Shown here piece after piece: positions 25,238-36,030 of a stretch of DNA of 64,000 bases (position 1 is the stretch's first letter; every line of letters begins with the position of its first letter). The notes beneath the pieces were generated by a model. The model searched no databases, was not told the DNA's origin, and saw nothing but the letters and a program-made list of their open reading frames with translations. The DNA is from Ignelater luminosus (lineage: Eukaryota > Arthropoda > Insecta > Coleoptera > Elateridae). The position numbers and the translations under genes were made by a program. Where the stretch lies: the NCBI GenBank assembly GCA_011009095.1, contig VTPC01000856.1:143946-207945 (forward strand). The letters run 5' to 3'.

Positions 25238-25243
25238 TTTATT
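25238..25243 (-). promoter_or_regulatory. Probable polyadenylation signal of receptor A
   Basis: AATAAA on the minus strand (TTTATT on plus) inside a block conserved at the same place downstream of receptors D and E. In gene A it lies 1.6 kb beyond the stop codon, against about 180 bp in D and E. The cause is a 1.4-kb insertion at about 25335-26755, which may have changed which signal is used. Confidence 0.5.
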
Positions 25244-25334
25244 CAGAAAAAGTGGACAATACAGATAATATTTTTATACCTATTACTATGAACAGATAAA
25301 GTGTAGCTAACTATTAAACGCTGCAACTAATATC

Positions 25335-26755
25335 TTGCTCTGGTTTCCAGCCCATGGCAAAATTAAGTAAAATCTTGAAAATTTAGAAAACTCCAACAGA
25401 TTCAATAAGAAAGATAAACGTAGCTAGCATGTTAATTTTGATTCTTACTGTACAGCTTTTAACCTTAGTGTATGACGAAATTTAAATTATACTTACATTT
25501 AATCAACCATTATATTTCTAAAGAGAATGTTTAAGAATGAACTGAATACTATTTGGAAAAGTAAATGTAAGAGAGTTTTAACTAATCTTAAACTCTGTAC
25601 ACACCAAAGGGACGAGTGCAAACACAAACACAAATGAACGCGAATGTACAATTGAAATTAATTTAATAAAAAAAGTTGCTCGCTATTTTTCGGCTCATTC
25701 TCTACATTACAACCTTCTAGCTATATATCTTGTTTACGTTATTTTTGGATGATGCAAATTTGATAGTTTGGGTCGTGTAGATCAGATGATAAATTGTGTA
25801 AATGAGGCTTGTTATGTCAAAATGACTTTGGTTTCTTGAAGTTTGAAGGTTATGCCTTAATATGTTGCCAGATAGTTTTTAGATTTGCAAATGTCAAGTA
25901 TTCTTTCGTGGCTATTATTATAAAAAATCATTTAGTTGAAACCGATGAAACTTATTTTGTTTTATCTTAATTTTTATAAATTTCTATTAAGCTTCAATTT
26001 GTAACTCGATGCCCCTGTTCATAAATTGTTTGTAGTGTAACAAGATAAAGGAGTGCCAAACAATTTTAGTAATCTGTCTAAAACAATGCTAAAATATTTT
26101 AAGATTGACATTTTATATTAAATGAGAAATTATTTTTAAAAACACAAAAATGAGGTGATGACACATTTGTTATTCACCATTAAAGAACATTTTGCATATA
26201 CATCAAATTATAGAAATTATCTCTTTATAGAAACCTGCTGATATTTAATAAATAGGTTTTGTAAGACGCAAAAAGAAAATTATGTTGCATTTTGTTTACT
26301 AAAATAAACTCAATAGACAGCCGAAATTGAATTGACAGTTGGAAATTCACCTAAAGTTCGTAATGAAGCCAAGTTAATATCAGTGTTAGTAATTTGTTCT
26401 TGTGCAAAAGTAGTAATAATCTGTGTGTTTAAAAATAAAGCTTTTGGTTTGGAGAACTATTTCTTTATTATTTGGAAGAATTAAAGTGCAATTACTCTGA
26501 GGAACTAACCGAAACGTGAAAACTGGAAACTAATTTAATTTTATCTTATAACTAGAATTTCTCTGTTTTATTTTTTGTTTTTCTTATCGTTTTGTGAAAG
26601 TGAATCGGTTGATTAACAAATCAATAAGTGGACTATTGACCCATCTGAGTAAAAATAGGTCAAAATTAAAGCGGACAAAATTTAAATTTTTCTTTTCTAG
26701 CATTCAAAGTTTAAAGTGCGGTGTGATTTTGATGAACATACCACAGCAATACATA
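25335..26755. repeat. 1.4-kb insertion in the 3' flank of receptor A
   Basis: Sequence on either side (about 25238-25335 and 26755-26860) matches continuous 3' flanks of receptors D and E. The intervening 1.4 kb has no counterpart there. It is AT-rich and non-coding on both strands, and no terminal repeats were found by eye. It may be a non-autonomous transposon or a deletion product in the other copies. Edges are approximate. Confidence 0.5.
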
Positions 26756-26860
26756 ATAACTGCATAATACATAATATATAATTCATCTAAATTGCGTAGA
26801 GTAGACCATAAATCTTATGCTGTCATTGTTAAATCCAGGTTTGCAAATTTAATCATTTTT

Positions 26861-28409
26861 TCAGTCTGTTGGAGATTGTTTCGAATACAGCTTTAAGAGC
26901 AGTGTAAGATACGAGTAAGACCACTGAAGTATCTGAAACATAAAGACTTCTTAAGCTGAATAATATAATGTAAAGAAGAGGTACTTACCGCTGAGAAAGC
27001 TGTTAACGACAATGCAGATATCTTCATTGTAGTTATTTTCAAAGGCCTTTTAGATCGTTCCATTATTATAAACAAATATCTGCAAGATGTCTTATCAAGT
27101 GCATACCATTTTGACATAAAGCAAGCATCTTTAATTTGTAAACTCTGAAACAGGATACATTTACTTGTTTTCTACATTACAGTTAAGTATTTAATACCTT
27201 CACTATAATTTCATTTCCGTACCAGCAATACATAAATAACTGAATCAGAATGCCAATGAAGTAATCAGCTAACATAATTAGTTGTGTAGATATTGGTATC
27301 TAAAAACAGTAAAATTTTGAAACTTATTGTGACACTTTTATATATATATATCAGTGAGTTACAAGTAAATTCGAAGTATCCGAGAAATCAAAATAGCTAG
27401 AAAGATGTTGAGTACTCGTTACTGATTTACTTTCTTAAGTGCAATCAGGATTTATGAGAACAATTACATATCGATTATTTCTTACATTACTTTAGAGAAA
27501 AATTAATACATGAACCTTCTTACCAGTATAAAGCTGAATATGGTATTACAAATTACCATTGTACTTGTTAAAAACTGACCAAAAATTGCTATGGTAAATA
27601 CGTCCTCTATAGAATTTACCATGCTAAAAGCATGACATTAGAAAAGTTTTTTAAATTGCTTATCGATCTAATCTCTACTTGATTATGGCAAGATGATGTT
27701 TAACGCAGTCCTTCAGTTTTTTATTAATGGTTCTACTGACATGTTTAAATATGACAGGGTCATATATGACACCATCATCTTCTTCCAATCGTGTAATTTT
27801 CTCGGTTAAAATATCCAATTGAGCTGCAACAACTCCCATCAAACTTGTGCACGTAACATCGAAACATATGTTATTAAGAGTAGAAAAACTTCCACCAATT
27901 ACTAATAAACAATACACAGGTATGGTGAATTTTCCTAAATCGTATGGGAAAGGAATTGGTAGAGGTTTGTTGTCTAGGATAGGATAAATTGTACAACCGA
28001 TCATAATAGTCACACCAACGACTCTATAGATATTTATTAAAACAACTGATTGTTTTATTGATTTTGCCATGTAATGATCTAGATCTTCGGGATAGGATAG
28101 AAATATGGGATCTCTTAAAGAGTTAGTTATTTTTAAAAATTCGTTTTTCCGATAATGGAATACTAAAAGTTTAACAATAATTCCCATGTAAGTAACCAAA
28201 ATACAAAGTGGTTCAGACAGTTTTGTAAAATCTTTGATGTCATAAATAAGCTGGGCCAATAACATTGCAAAAATACCAAAAGCTGAGATCCAGCTGATTA
28301 ATGTTTTCATTGTGTAAATAATTTTGGGATTTTTTTTAGGCCAGACTCCTGTTAATACTAGCATGTTGTGTTGTATTTTAAAGGCGTCCGCACTGTTAGA
28401 TTTAACCAT
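26861..28409 (-). CDS. Odorant receptor A (7tm_6), complete, 5 exons
   Basis: Insect odorant receptor: a seven-pass membrane protein that forms an odorant-gated cation channel with the co-receptor Orco in olfactory neuron dendrites. Proposed exons, in coding order: 28409-27679, 27623-27524, 27299-27198, 27144-26989, 26932-26861. All have GT/AG boundaries; introns are 55, 224, 53 and 56 bp, and the frame runs to TGA with 386 codons, a normal length. Hydrophobic segments lie near residues 34-57, 65-87, 121-145 and 161-195, then one each in exon 2 (EDVFTIAIFGQF), exon 3 and exons 4-5. Family signatures are HHLAII at the exon 1 end, MYCWYGNEI in exon 3, SKWY and IMERSKRPL in exon 4, and LQWSYSYLTLL in exon 5. 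The ATG follows TTTTAG directly, so a 5' untranslated intron is likely (28410-28505). Paralogues B-E follow upstream. Confidence 0.93.
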
Positions 28410-28505
28410 CTAAAAGAAATTAGATAATCATCAGTACTCACTACTGTAAAAATAATGATATTCAAAAAGAAACGCAAAAAAAGATTTTTTTAGAAAGCTA
28501 ACTAC
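28410..28505 (-). other. Probable 5' untranslated intron of receptor A
   Basis: The donor AAAG|GTAGTT at about 28505 and the acceptor TTTTAG abutting the ATG are both conserved in position in receptors B and D and in fragment C. The sequence left of the donor has no conserved start codon, so the upstream exon is probably untranslated. Confidence 0.5.
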
Positions 28506-28679
28506 CTTTAAATTTCTTTATGCCGGTAAAGAGCGATAACGCAATGAATACTCGCTTTATGAAAATTTCTTCATTACATCCAGTACTACTTAAACTTAAC
28601 GGATCTTGACATTTTGTGACGGTATGAGACTCTAAATAATTTATAATTCAAATTTGGTGGTCTATAATAAATCATGCCG

Positions 28680-28800
28680 AAATACTAAATTAGTAATTTT
28701 AATAATGATGTACTCTTCAGCAAAAGCCTATTATCTTTGATTGTTTTTAACTGTAAACAGTGTTTCATATAAAATTCAGCTCCTCCCCCTCTTCTTTTAG
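28680..28800 (-). promoter_or_regulatory. Conserved upstream block of receptor A
   Basis: Matches blocks at about 35395-35540, 46225-46345 and 54770-54905. Shared words include GCCGAAA...ACTAAATTA and TATAAAATTCAGCTCCTCC on the plus strand. It lies 270-390 bp upstream of the ATG and was presumably copied with the gene. A promoter or enhancer role is inference from conservation only. Confidence 0.4.
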
Positions 28801-28984
28801 TTCATTTTCTTAGTAATATTTAATTCAATCTATTATTTGATTGTAAAGTAATTTTTGATTGTAAAGGGTATTTAATTTTGTAATGCAACTATTAAGATAG
28901 GTGTTGGAAAAAATTTAATGTGCATCTCACTACAGTTGTTTTATATGTACAGGGTTTTTAGTTGAAAACTTCCCACCTTGAATA

Positions 28985-29665
28985 ACTGTTCATTTAGTAA
29001 AATTATCAAAGATTGCTGAAACACGTCGATTTTGTTTAGGAGGGGGACATTAAATAACCTATGCTAGTCAGTTGGAAAACTTTCATTCCCCACCCCACCC
29101 CCAAATTTTAAATGGCATTCACTACCCCATGTGTGATATATCATTTTAAACAGTAAAGATTCTCAATCTTTTATATCAAAGAAAATTAATTTTAATTCTA
29201 GCTTGTAAGTAGATTAATAACAAAAACAAAAAATAATTAACGATAAAATCATTGTACATAGAAAAATTGTAATTTGAAATCATTCTTCCAACTAGAAATA
29301 GATGGCAGCTAATAATTTTACTTCTACATTAAACTTCTACAATTAAACAATATGAATTGCATATTCATGCAAAACTAACTATTTTTCTCCTGATGATGTT
29401 CCTAGAACGAAACCGGTAGAAAAATTAAATAAAAATCAAAAACTTAAGGAAGTGCCCTTTATTAACCTAAAATTAAAATCGGCCCAGCCGTTCGTGAACT
29501 AAAGATACAAATGTACTTATGTTAGTTCATTTTTGATTTTGGGAAACTTTCGCCCTTTTCCCCAACCACTCCCAATCAATTCAATTAATACATTTCTGTC
29601 TCTAGTTCACGAATGACTCAGTCGATCTTTAATTTTCTTTGATGTAAAAGATTGAGAATTTCCTT
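28985..29665. repeat. Foldback repeat, second copy, split by an insertion
   Basis: The left piece (about 28985-29190) matches 5470-5620, including GACATTAAATAACCTAT and GTGTGATATATCATTTTAAA. The right piece (about 29465-29665) carries the TTCGTGAACTA core in both orientations. The 270 bp between them has no match in the 5.5-kb copy. No coding sequence is present. Confidence 0.6.
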
Positions 29666-29669
29666 GATT

Positions 29670-29830
29670 TTTTTTCCTTCTGATTTTTTTTGTGTTGAAC
29701 TCTGCTGTAATAATTGCTGTTCATCTTCAAAATTTTGGTTGAGCACATGATTTTTGACATAACTCCAGAGGAAATAAATCTAACGGTGTTAGATCAGGTC
29801 ATCGTGCAGTTCGGAATACTGTAGAATGCA
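29670..29830 (-). mobile_element. Scrap of a Tc1/mariner-group transposase
   Basis: On the minus strand a short frame reads SPDLTPLDLFPLE followed by CAQPKF. This resembles the SPDLTPLDFFLWG block around the last catalytic residue of DDE transposases of the Tc1/mariner superfamily. Only about 40 codons remain and they are interrupted. Confidence 0.45.
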
Positions 29831-30061
29831 TTAATTTATAGCATAAGAAATCAAAATAACCCTATTATGTTTACATCATTAGAATGCCGACAATAAGAGC
29901 TATCCAAAACAATTTTTAATTGTTTTTCCGCCTATTTAAAAAATGAGGTTGATGATGGTTACTCGAAACTAAAACGTTGCACAGGAATTTTGTTACCAAG
30001 TTTTAATAGAGAACAAAAAGTGGCAGTGGAAAAGTGGTTTTAGTTTTCCGATATCTTTTCA

Positions 30062-32312
30062 TATAATATATATATATTTCTTTATTAGTGAGATTAGTAT
30101 TATTAGCCTTTATGATAAAAAAATTAATGGCAATTTGAAATTAAAAGTTTATTTATTAGTGTAGATGTTTTGCTGTTTAGTAACATTGTTTTCAATATGA
30201 CAAAATTAATCTGAAAATAAATAAGCTTTTTAACATTATTATATCCCAGTAAACGTATCATTCAGTAGGGAAACTCTGCGTCAGTGTCTTTGAAGTCATA
30301 ATATCAATTTTTTCAAATTGTTGAGCGGTTATTCACATAGCGCGCTAGAGATGGCGGCACGCCTAGCGCCAAATTCAAAAAAGATGAAAATAAAAATTGC
30401 AAAACAAAAAAAGATTGCTATCAATATGTATTTACAAGTTAAAAAAGTAAAACAGTTAAATACAAAAAAAAGATGCAATGGAATCAGAAAAATCTGAGAT
30501 ACCAATGGTTTTTTGCAATTTTGGATATTACCAATCAATTAACTTATAATGGAATATTGATTACATATTTTAATCATACTGTAATAAAATGTAAACAACT
30601 GAAACTGTAATACACAGGACTTACATTATTATTATTTAATAATTAAAATTTTTCTTATGATTTAAAATTGATGATAGTTTCTGTTATTGCTAATTTCAGG
30701 AAGAAACTAGGAAATTAAGCAATCTATCATTGATTAATGAAAATAAAAACGGCAATCCCCTTTTAATGTTTTTTGTTTTACAATACAAAAATAAACGTTT
30801 TACATAATATGCTGCCAAATAATACGCTTTCTTTGAATTTTTTCACCTTTATCATTTGTTACTTTGAAATTACGTTACCAGTTTTTTTATTCATTCCATG
30901 CACTAGTCAACGAAGGGTTTATAAAGGACATGGAATGGGAGAGAATTCTTCTCTTGCGGAATATGTTGGGGGTAGTTAGGAGGTAAAGACACTAAAAGCT
31001 CCCACTCCACTAAATAAAAGATACTTAAATTTCCTACAAGATTGTTTATATTTATTTTCTTCCTATGTGTTATAGTTTCCGAGATATTTGCCAGCGAGTC
31101 GATAATTTTCGAAAAACTTTTTTGACCTCACGTTTTTTGTCAAACCTGTCCTTCTAACTCTTCAGCCTTATGTTTTCAAAAAAGTCGTCAGACAGAAAGT
31201 TGTAGAGCATTAAAGTTTCTTCGAGAGTATGTATATTTACTAATTTATCTTCGACAGGTCCGAAGTTACAGCAGTTTGAAGTTATCGGATACATTTCGTG
31301 ATTTCTCAAAAAAATTATACTTTCATTATTATCTTCACTTATGTATTTAAAAACTAGAATTTCAAAAAAACTTACCTAACTTTGACAAGTTCCAATTTGT
31401 TAATACATAAATAACGATAATAACGAAGGTATAGCTTTCTTAAGAAATCGTGAAATTTATCCAAAAACTTTAAATTGCTGTAACTTCTGACCTGTAGAAG
31501 ATAAATTAGTAGCTATTACCTATTCCTGAAAGAGATTTAATGCTTTACAACTTCCTGTCTGACGACTCTGTAAAACATAAGGCTGGGGAGTTAGAAGGAC
31601 AAGTTTGACGAAAGATGTGAGGCGAAGAAAGTTTTTCGAAAATGATCGATCTTTGCTGACGAATATCTCGAAAACTATAACACATAGGAAAACAATAGAC
31701 GTAGACATTCTTGTAGAAAATTTAAGTATCTTTTATTTTGTATGAAGTGCTTTTTACAGTATGACGTACCGTTTCCGAGTTATAAGCAAAACACCAAAAA
31801 CAGGGACATTTCCACCCCCTTCCAACCCTGAAGCGGCAGAGCTACAGGTAAGGACTTTCAATATCTTTGTCTCCTAACTACCCCCAATACATTCCTTAAG
31901 AGAAAAGAATTCTCTCCCATTCCATGTCTTCTACAACCCCCTCTTGGGCATTTATTGACTGGACTATAGAGTAATTTTCCAAAAATTAACAACTTTCACA
32001 GCATCAAAACATTATCACGTAAGTGAACACGGATAAAAAGAGAGATTATGTGCTAGCATGCCCTAGTTTCGTCTGTTTAGTGATCTGCTTCACCAATCTT
32101 GCAGTAAGCAAACAACTTCTCCATCTAGGGACAAACAATATAATAACCACCCAACTTTGCACTTGCGCAAACAATGGGCATTCCTTTAAATTAAGAGTGT
32201 CATTACTGAATGATATGTTTATTGGGTATATTATAATTAGTTTGTTATTTACTTACAATTATATCCTATAGTCTTTTTCATGGACTCTGAGAATGACTTT
32301 TTACGCAAAAAT
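30062..32312. repeat. Dispersed repeat X, copy 2, interrupted by about 2 kb
   Basis: The left piece (30062-30212) and right piece (32228-32312, with CATGGACTCTGAGAATGAC) match adjacent parts of copy 1 at 6842-7065. The 2 kb between them is therefore an insertion or nested insertions. It includes the long inverted repeat at 30895-31965. Confidence 0.6.
30895..31965. repeat. Long imperfect inverted repeat (foldback element)
   Basis: The left arm (about 30895-31340) and the right arm (about 31430-31965) are reverse complements over several hundred bases. Shared words include ACATGGAATGGGAGAGAATT, GGGGGTAGTTAGGAG, TGTGTTATAG and GTCCTTCTAACTC. The left arm lacks roughly 115 bp present in the right arm. 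The spacer is about 100 bp. No transposase gene lies inside. It looks like a long-TIR non-autonomous element with two arms that have diverged. Confidence 0.75.
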
Positions 32313-34279
32313 GACCCAATCAAAAATAATCGTGTGGTCTCCATTACCTGTCAAATTTGACATTTTTAGAAAAAATGGACTTATTTGACCGAATTTCGAA
32401 AATATTTATGAGAAAAAAGTGGTTTTTTGCAATCTTCTACTCCTATGCAAATTTTCAGAAGCCTACCATGATTTTTATATTTTTTCCTTTATTTCGCTTT
32501 TCCCTATTTGTTAATCAATAAAAGTCAATCCAATCTAATTCAGAACATTTATTGATTAAATACATATTTGCAATACTCATTTTACGGTATAAATAATTTT
32601 GTTTTCCTTATTTTTATGTAAAAAATAGAAATGAAGCTTTGGTAAGTAGCACGCTTGGTGCAAAGTTCATCTCAGATATTGCTAAAAAAAGTTTCTGTTA
32701 ATATTTATTTGGAAGATACGATAAGATATGTACATATGCACGCCGTGATCACAAATCAAATTTATGTGTCTATCTGTATACCTCCGACCAGAGGTATCGG
32801 GCCATCCTTTAAGATGGGTTTGTTGGTTAACTCCCTAAACAAATAATTATTTGTAGATCATCTTATTAGTCTGCTTTCTAATTCTAAATTCCCATCAAGT
32901 TCACCGGACTGTACTATCCTGGACTATTTTGTTCTCCGCTTCCTGTAAAATAGCATTTTAAAAACTTCTTCATGAACATTATCTGAATTAAGAGATCATA
33001 TTGCTGGATAATGTGCACTGATTACAACGGTAGTGTTTCAGAGTGCGTTTAAAAATATGAGGCAACGAGTTAATTGGTGCGTAAACCAAATTTCCTTATT
33101 GTAGCACAAATTGTTGCGGAATTATTAAAAGCAAAATAGCCTTTCTCAGAGAAACTTTATAGCGGTGTAGCATCCCACTTTATTTAGGTCTTCTTATTTT
33201 TTGTTGTAAATTAACGTCTTAATATTTGTTCAATGCAATTTAAAAACACCTTCTGTGTAGGAACTCTAGACATACCTAGAGAACATTGTGACATAATGGT
33301 AGGCTTAAAATATTGATATTATATTTACACTATTCTGGTATTTTTCAGTTGCTAAATCAGTGATTGAGGTTTTATTTACCATAAACAGCTTGAGTTCAGT
33401 TATTATTTGATTATTTCTTGCATAACTTACAACACAACGGTAAGCACCTGAAATTCAAAACCATCTATAATTTCGTCTAGGTGTAGAAAGTGATCAAATT
33501 GCGTCTAAATATACGATAAGAAGTATTAATGATGTCTGTAATGTTTCTGATTGCATCAAAACAATTTTAAGGGATAGTGGCGTAACAACAACCCTGCAAT
33601 GCTTGCAATGCGGGAAGCCTCGTTTAGGAATCAGTGGTGACCCTCTTATGTTAAATTAAAATGAGGGACCCAGCGTTGATTCAGGATTCTAGAGTATCCC
33701 AATGTCAGAATTCCGTAGGCTGTAGCGTTCGTTATCAGCGAAGAGGCTCCTTAATTAATTACTACGTAAGGAGTGAAATGTCTCTACAGAGGGGCAGTGT
33801 ACAAAATATAAAAAATTATAAAACTACACACGCTGTTGAACTATGTACAGCAAAGCTATATTTAAAGAGCAAAACGTCTTTCAAAAGGGTAGTTTTTGAA
33901 GTGACATATATAAAATTAAAGTTAACAAGATTATATCCAAATGTGAATAAGAAATAAAGCATAAATGCAGCTTGAATGGACAAACAGAATTTGAACAATC
34001 ACATGTGGTAACATTCCATTCACGAGGTTATAAATAGTCTTATCTATTTATCAAAACAGAGAAGTTCATTTCCTTATGGCACACCTATAGATTATTTGCC
34101 GAGGAAAATAGGCAGTATAGGCTTTATTAGTACATTAAGTACATTCCATTGTACATTTAGACACAATTTTGTCATTTCTTAAATTTAAAAAACAAAAGAA
34201 AAGTCAGATATGTTTTTATATTTCTAGGTTCTGACCGCTCCCTTAATAGAAAAAAGAAAGTATAAATAGGTATTCTTAC
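32313..34279. other. Intergenic DNA where exons 3-5 of receptor B would be expected
   Basis: Searched on the minus strand for the conserved receptor words (WYGNEI, MERSKRPL, LQWSYSY) and none was found. A 98-codon plus-strand frame at 33661-33957 has no recognisable motif. No mobile-element coding sequence was recognised. Confidence 0.45.
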
Positions 34280-35161
34280 CAAAATGATGTTGAATATGGT
34301 ATTACAAATTACTATAGCGCTTGTTAAAAATTGAACAAGAAATGCTATAGTGAATACGTCCTCTATAGAAGTTACCATTCTAAAAGCAAAACATTAGCAC
34401 ATTTTCTTGAATTATGGATCTAATCTCTACTTAATTATGGCAAGATGGTGTTTAACGCAGTTTTTCAGTTTTTCATGAATGCTTTCTCTAATTTGAGTTA
34501 ATATTATAGGATCTCCTACTACAACATCATCTTCTTCCAAACGTATAATTTTCTCGGCTAAAATATCTAGTTGAGCAGCAGCAAGTTCCATTAAACTGGT
34601 GCACGTGACATCCAGACAAATGACATTTACCATAGAAAAACTTCCACTAATTACTTCGAAGCAATACATAAGCATCGTAAATTTGCCTAAATCATATGGG
34701 AAAGGAGTTGGTAATGGTTTGTTATCTAAAAGAGGATAAATTGTATATCCAACCATAATGGTCACAGCAACGACTCGATATCCGTTTGTTAAAAGCACCG
34801 ACTGTTTTATTGACTTTGCCATGTAATGATCTAGATCTTCAGAATAGGATAAAAATATAGGATTTTTTAAAAAGTCAATTAATTTTAAATATTCCTTTCC
34901 ATGAAACCTAATTACTAAAATATTAACAATTAATCCAAAGTACGTGACCAAAAGATAAAGTGTTTCCGAGAGCTTTGTAAAATCTGTGATGTCATAAATA
35001 AACTGCATTAGTAGTATTGAATAAAAACCAACGGCTGAAATCCAGCTAAATAGTGTTCTGATTTTGTAAAAAATGTTTGGATTTTCTTTTGGCCAAACTC
35101 CTCTCAATACCAGCATATCGTGTTGTATTCTAAAGGCGTCTGCACTGTTAGATTTAACCAT
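34280..35161 (-). pseudogene. Odorant receptor B, 5' half only (exons 1-2)
   Basis: Exon 1 is 35161-34431 (MVKSNSADAFRIQHDM...HHLAII), the same 731 bp as in A and E. Exon 2 is 34379-34280 (VTSIEDVFTIAFLVQF...), 100 bp with a good GTAAG donor. The intron between them is 51 bp. No frame damage is visible. The region contains the first five membrane segments and the intracellular loop, but exons 3-5 are absent from the 5.9 kb down to receptor A. After GTAAGAA the sequence no longer matches A's intron 2. It is probably a partial duplication or a gene with its 3' half deleted. A less likely option is that it splices over A's first exons onto A's exons 3-5. The ATG is again preceded by TTTTAG and a probable 5' intron (35162-35253). 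Confidence 0.85.
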
Positions 35162-35253
35162 CTAAAACAAACTAGTTACTATATCACTACTCCTTAGTGT
35201 AAAAATAATAATATTAAAGAAAAGTGCAAAAAAGTTTTCTTTTAGATAACTAC
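35162..35253 (-). other. Probable 5' untranslated intron of receptor B
   Basis: The donor GAG|GTAGTTATC and the acceptor TTTTAG before the ATG are positioned as in A and D. Confidence 0.45.
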
Positions 35254-35394
35254 CTCAAATCTCTTTATTTCGGATTGTAAGCCGATAATGCAGTGAATAC
35301 TTCTTGCCCTATGAAAACTTTTTTTTAGTTAGCAATCTTGACTTCTTGTGATGTATGAGACACTGAATAGTTTATAATTCAAAGTTAGTCGTCT

Positions 35395-35540
35395 ATAATA
35401 AATTATGCCGAAAGCAATACTAAATTAATAATTTTAATTATTATCTACTTTTCAGCCAAATGCTATTCTGTTTGATAGTATCAAACTATAAACAGTCTTC
35501 AATATAAAATTCAGCTCCTCCTCTCCTTTCAGTTAATTAC
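35395..35540 (-). promoter_or_regulatory. Conserved upstream block of receptor B
   Basis: Same block as upstream of A, fragment C and D, again a few hundred bases before the ATG. That it is retained although the gene lacks its 3' half indicates the duplication carried the 5' flank. Confidence 0.4.
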
Positions 35541-36030
35541 CTTAGCAATAATTCAACCTATTATTCTATTGGAAAGTAATCTTTAATTATAAAAGGCATT
35601 ATTTAATTTAGGTTTTAGTTTTAATTTACTTTTTCACGCACATATCTAAAATATGTTTTTTCGTTGATAACTGATTTTCTGGGAGTCAGAAATTCGTTAG
35701 ATAAGTTGTTTTGAGTTAATTGATTAAATCCGTTTCTTAAATTTTTGTAAATTACCTTGATGTTTTTATCCTATCAACTTTCGAGACATTGTATTCGTTC
35801 ATCGCATTTGATTTATATACTCCTCTAGCCAATCTTCTTTAATTTATTCTTCTGACATCTACTTGAATTGCATTAGCATTGTTCATAATTTTGGTTGCCC
35901 TATACTTACTTTTTGAGCTGGTAATACCAGGCTTGCTGGAAAAATTTCTGCAATCAGGTACTTTGAACAAATTCGAAAAATTGGTAACTTCTAACAGTTC
36001 GTACCCATGCTAACCAGGTCTGTTTATATA

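Noticed and set aside
30895-31965. Polinton or other large virus-like element ends
   Set aside because: No polymerase, integrase or capsid gene lies between or beside the arms; the arms nearly touch, so it is a foldback.
33661-33957. 98-codon plus-strand frame as a small gene
   Set aside because: No recognisable domain, no codon pattern unlike neighbours, and the opposite strand is also open.
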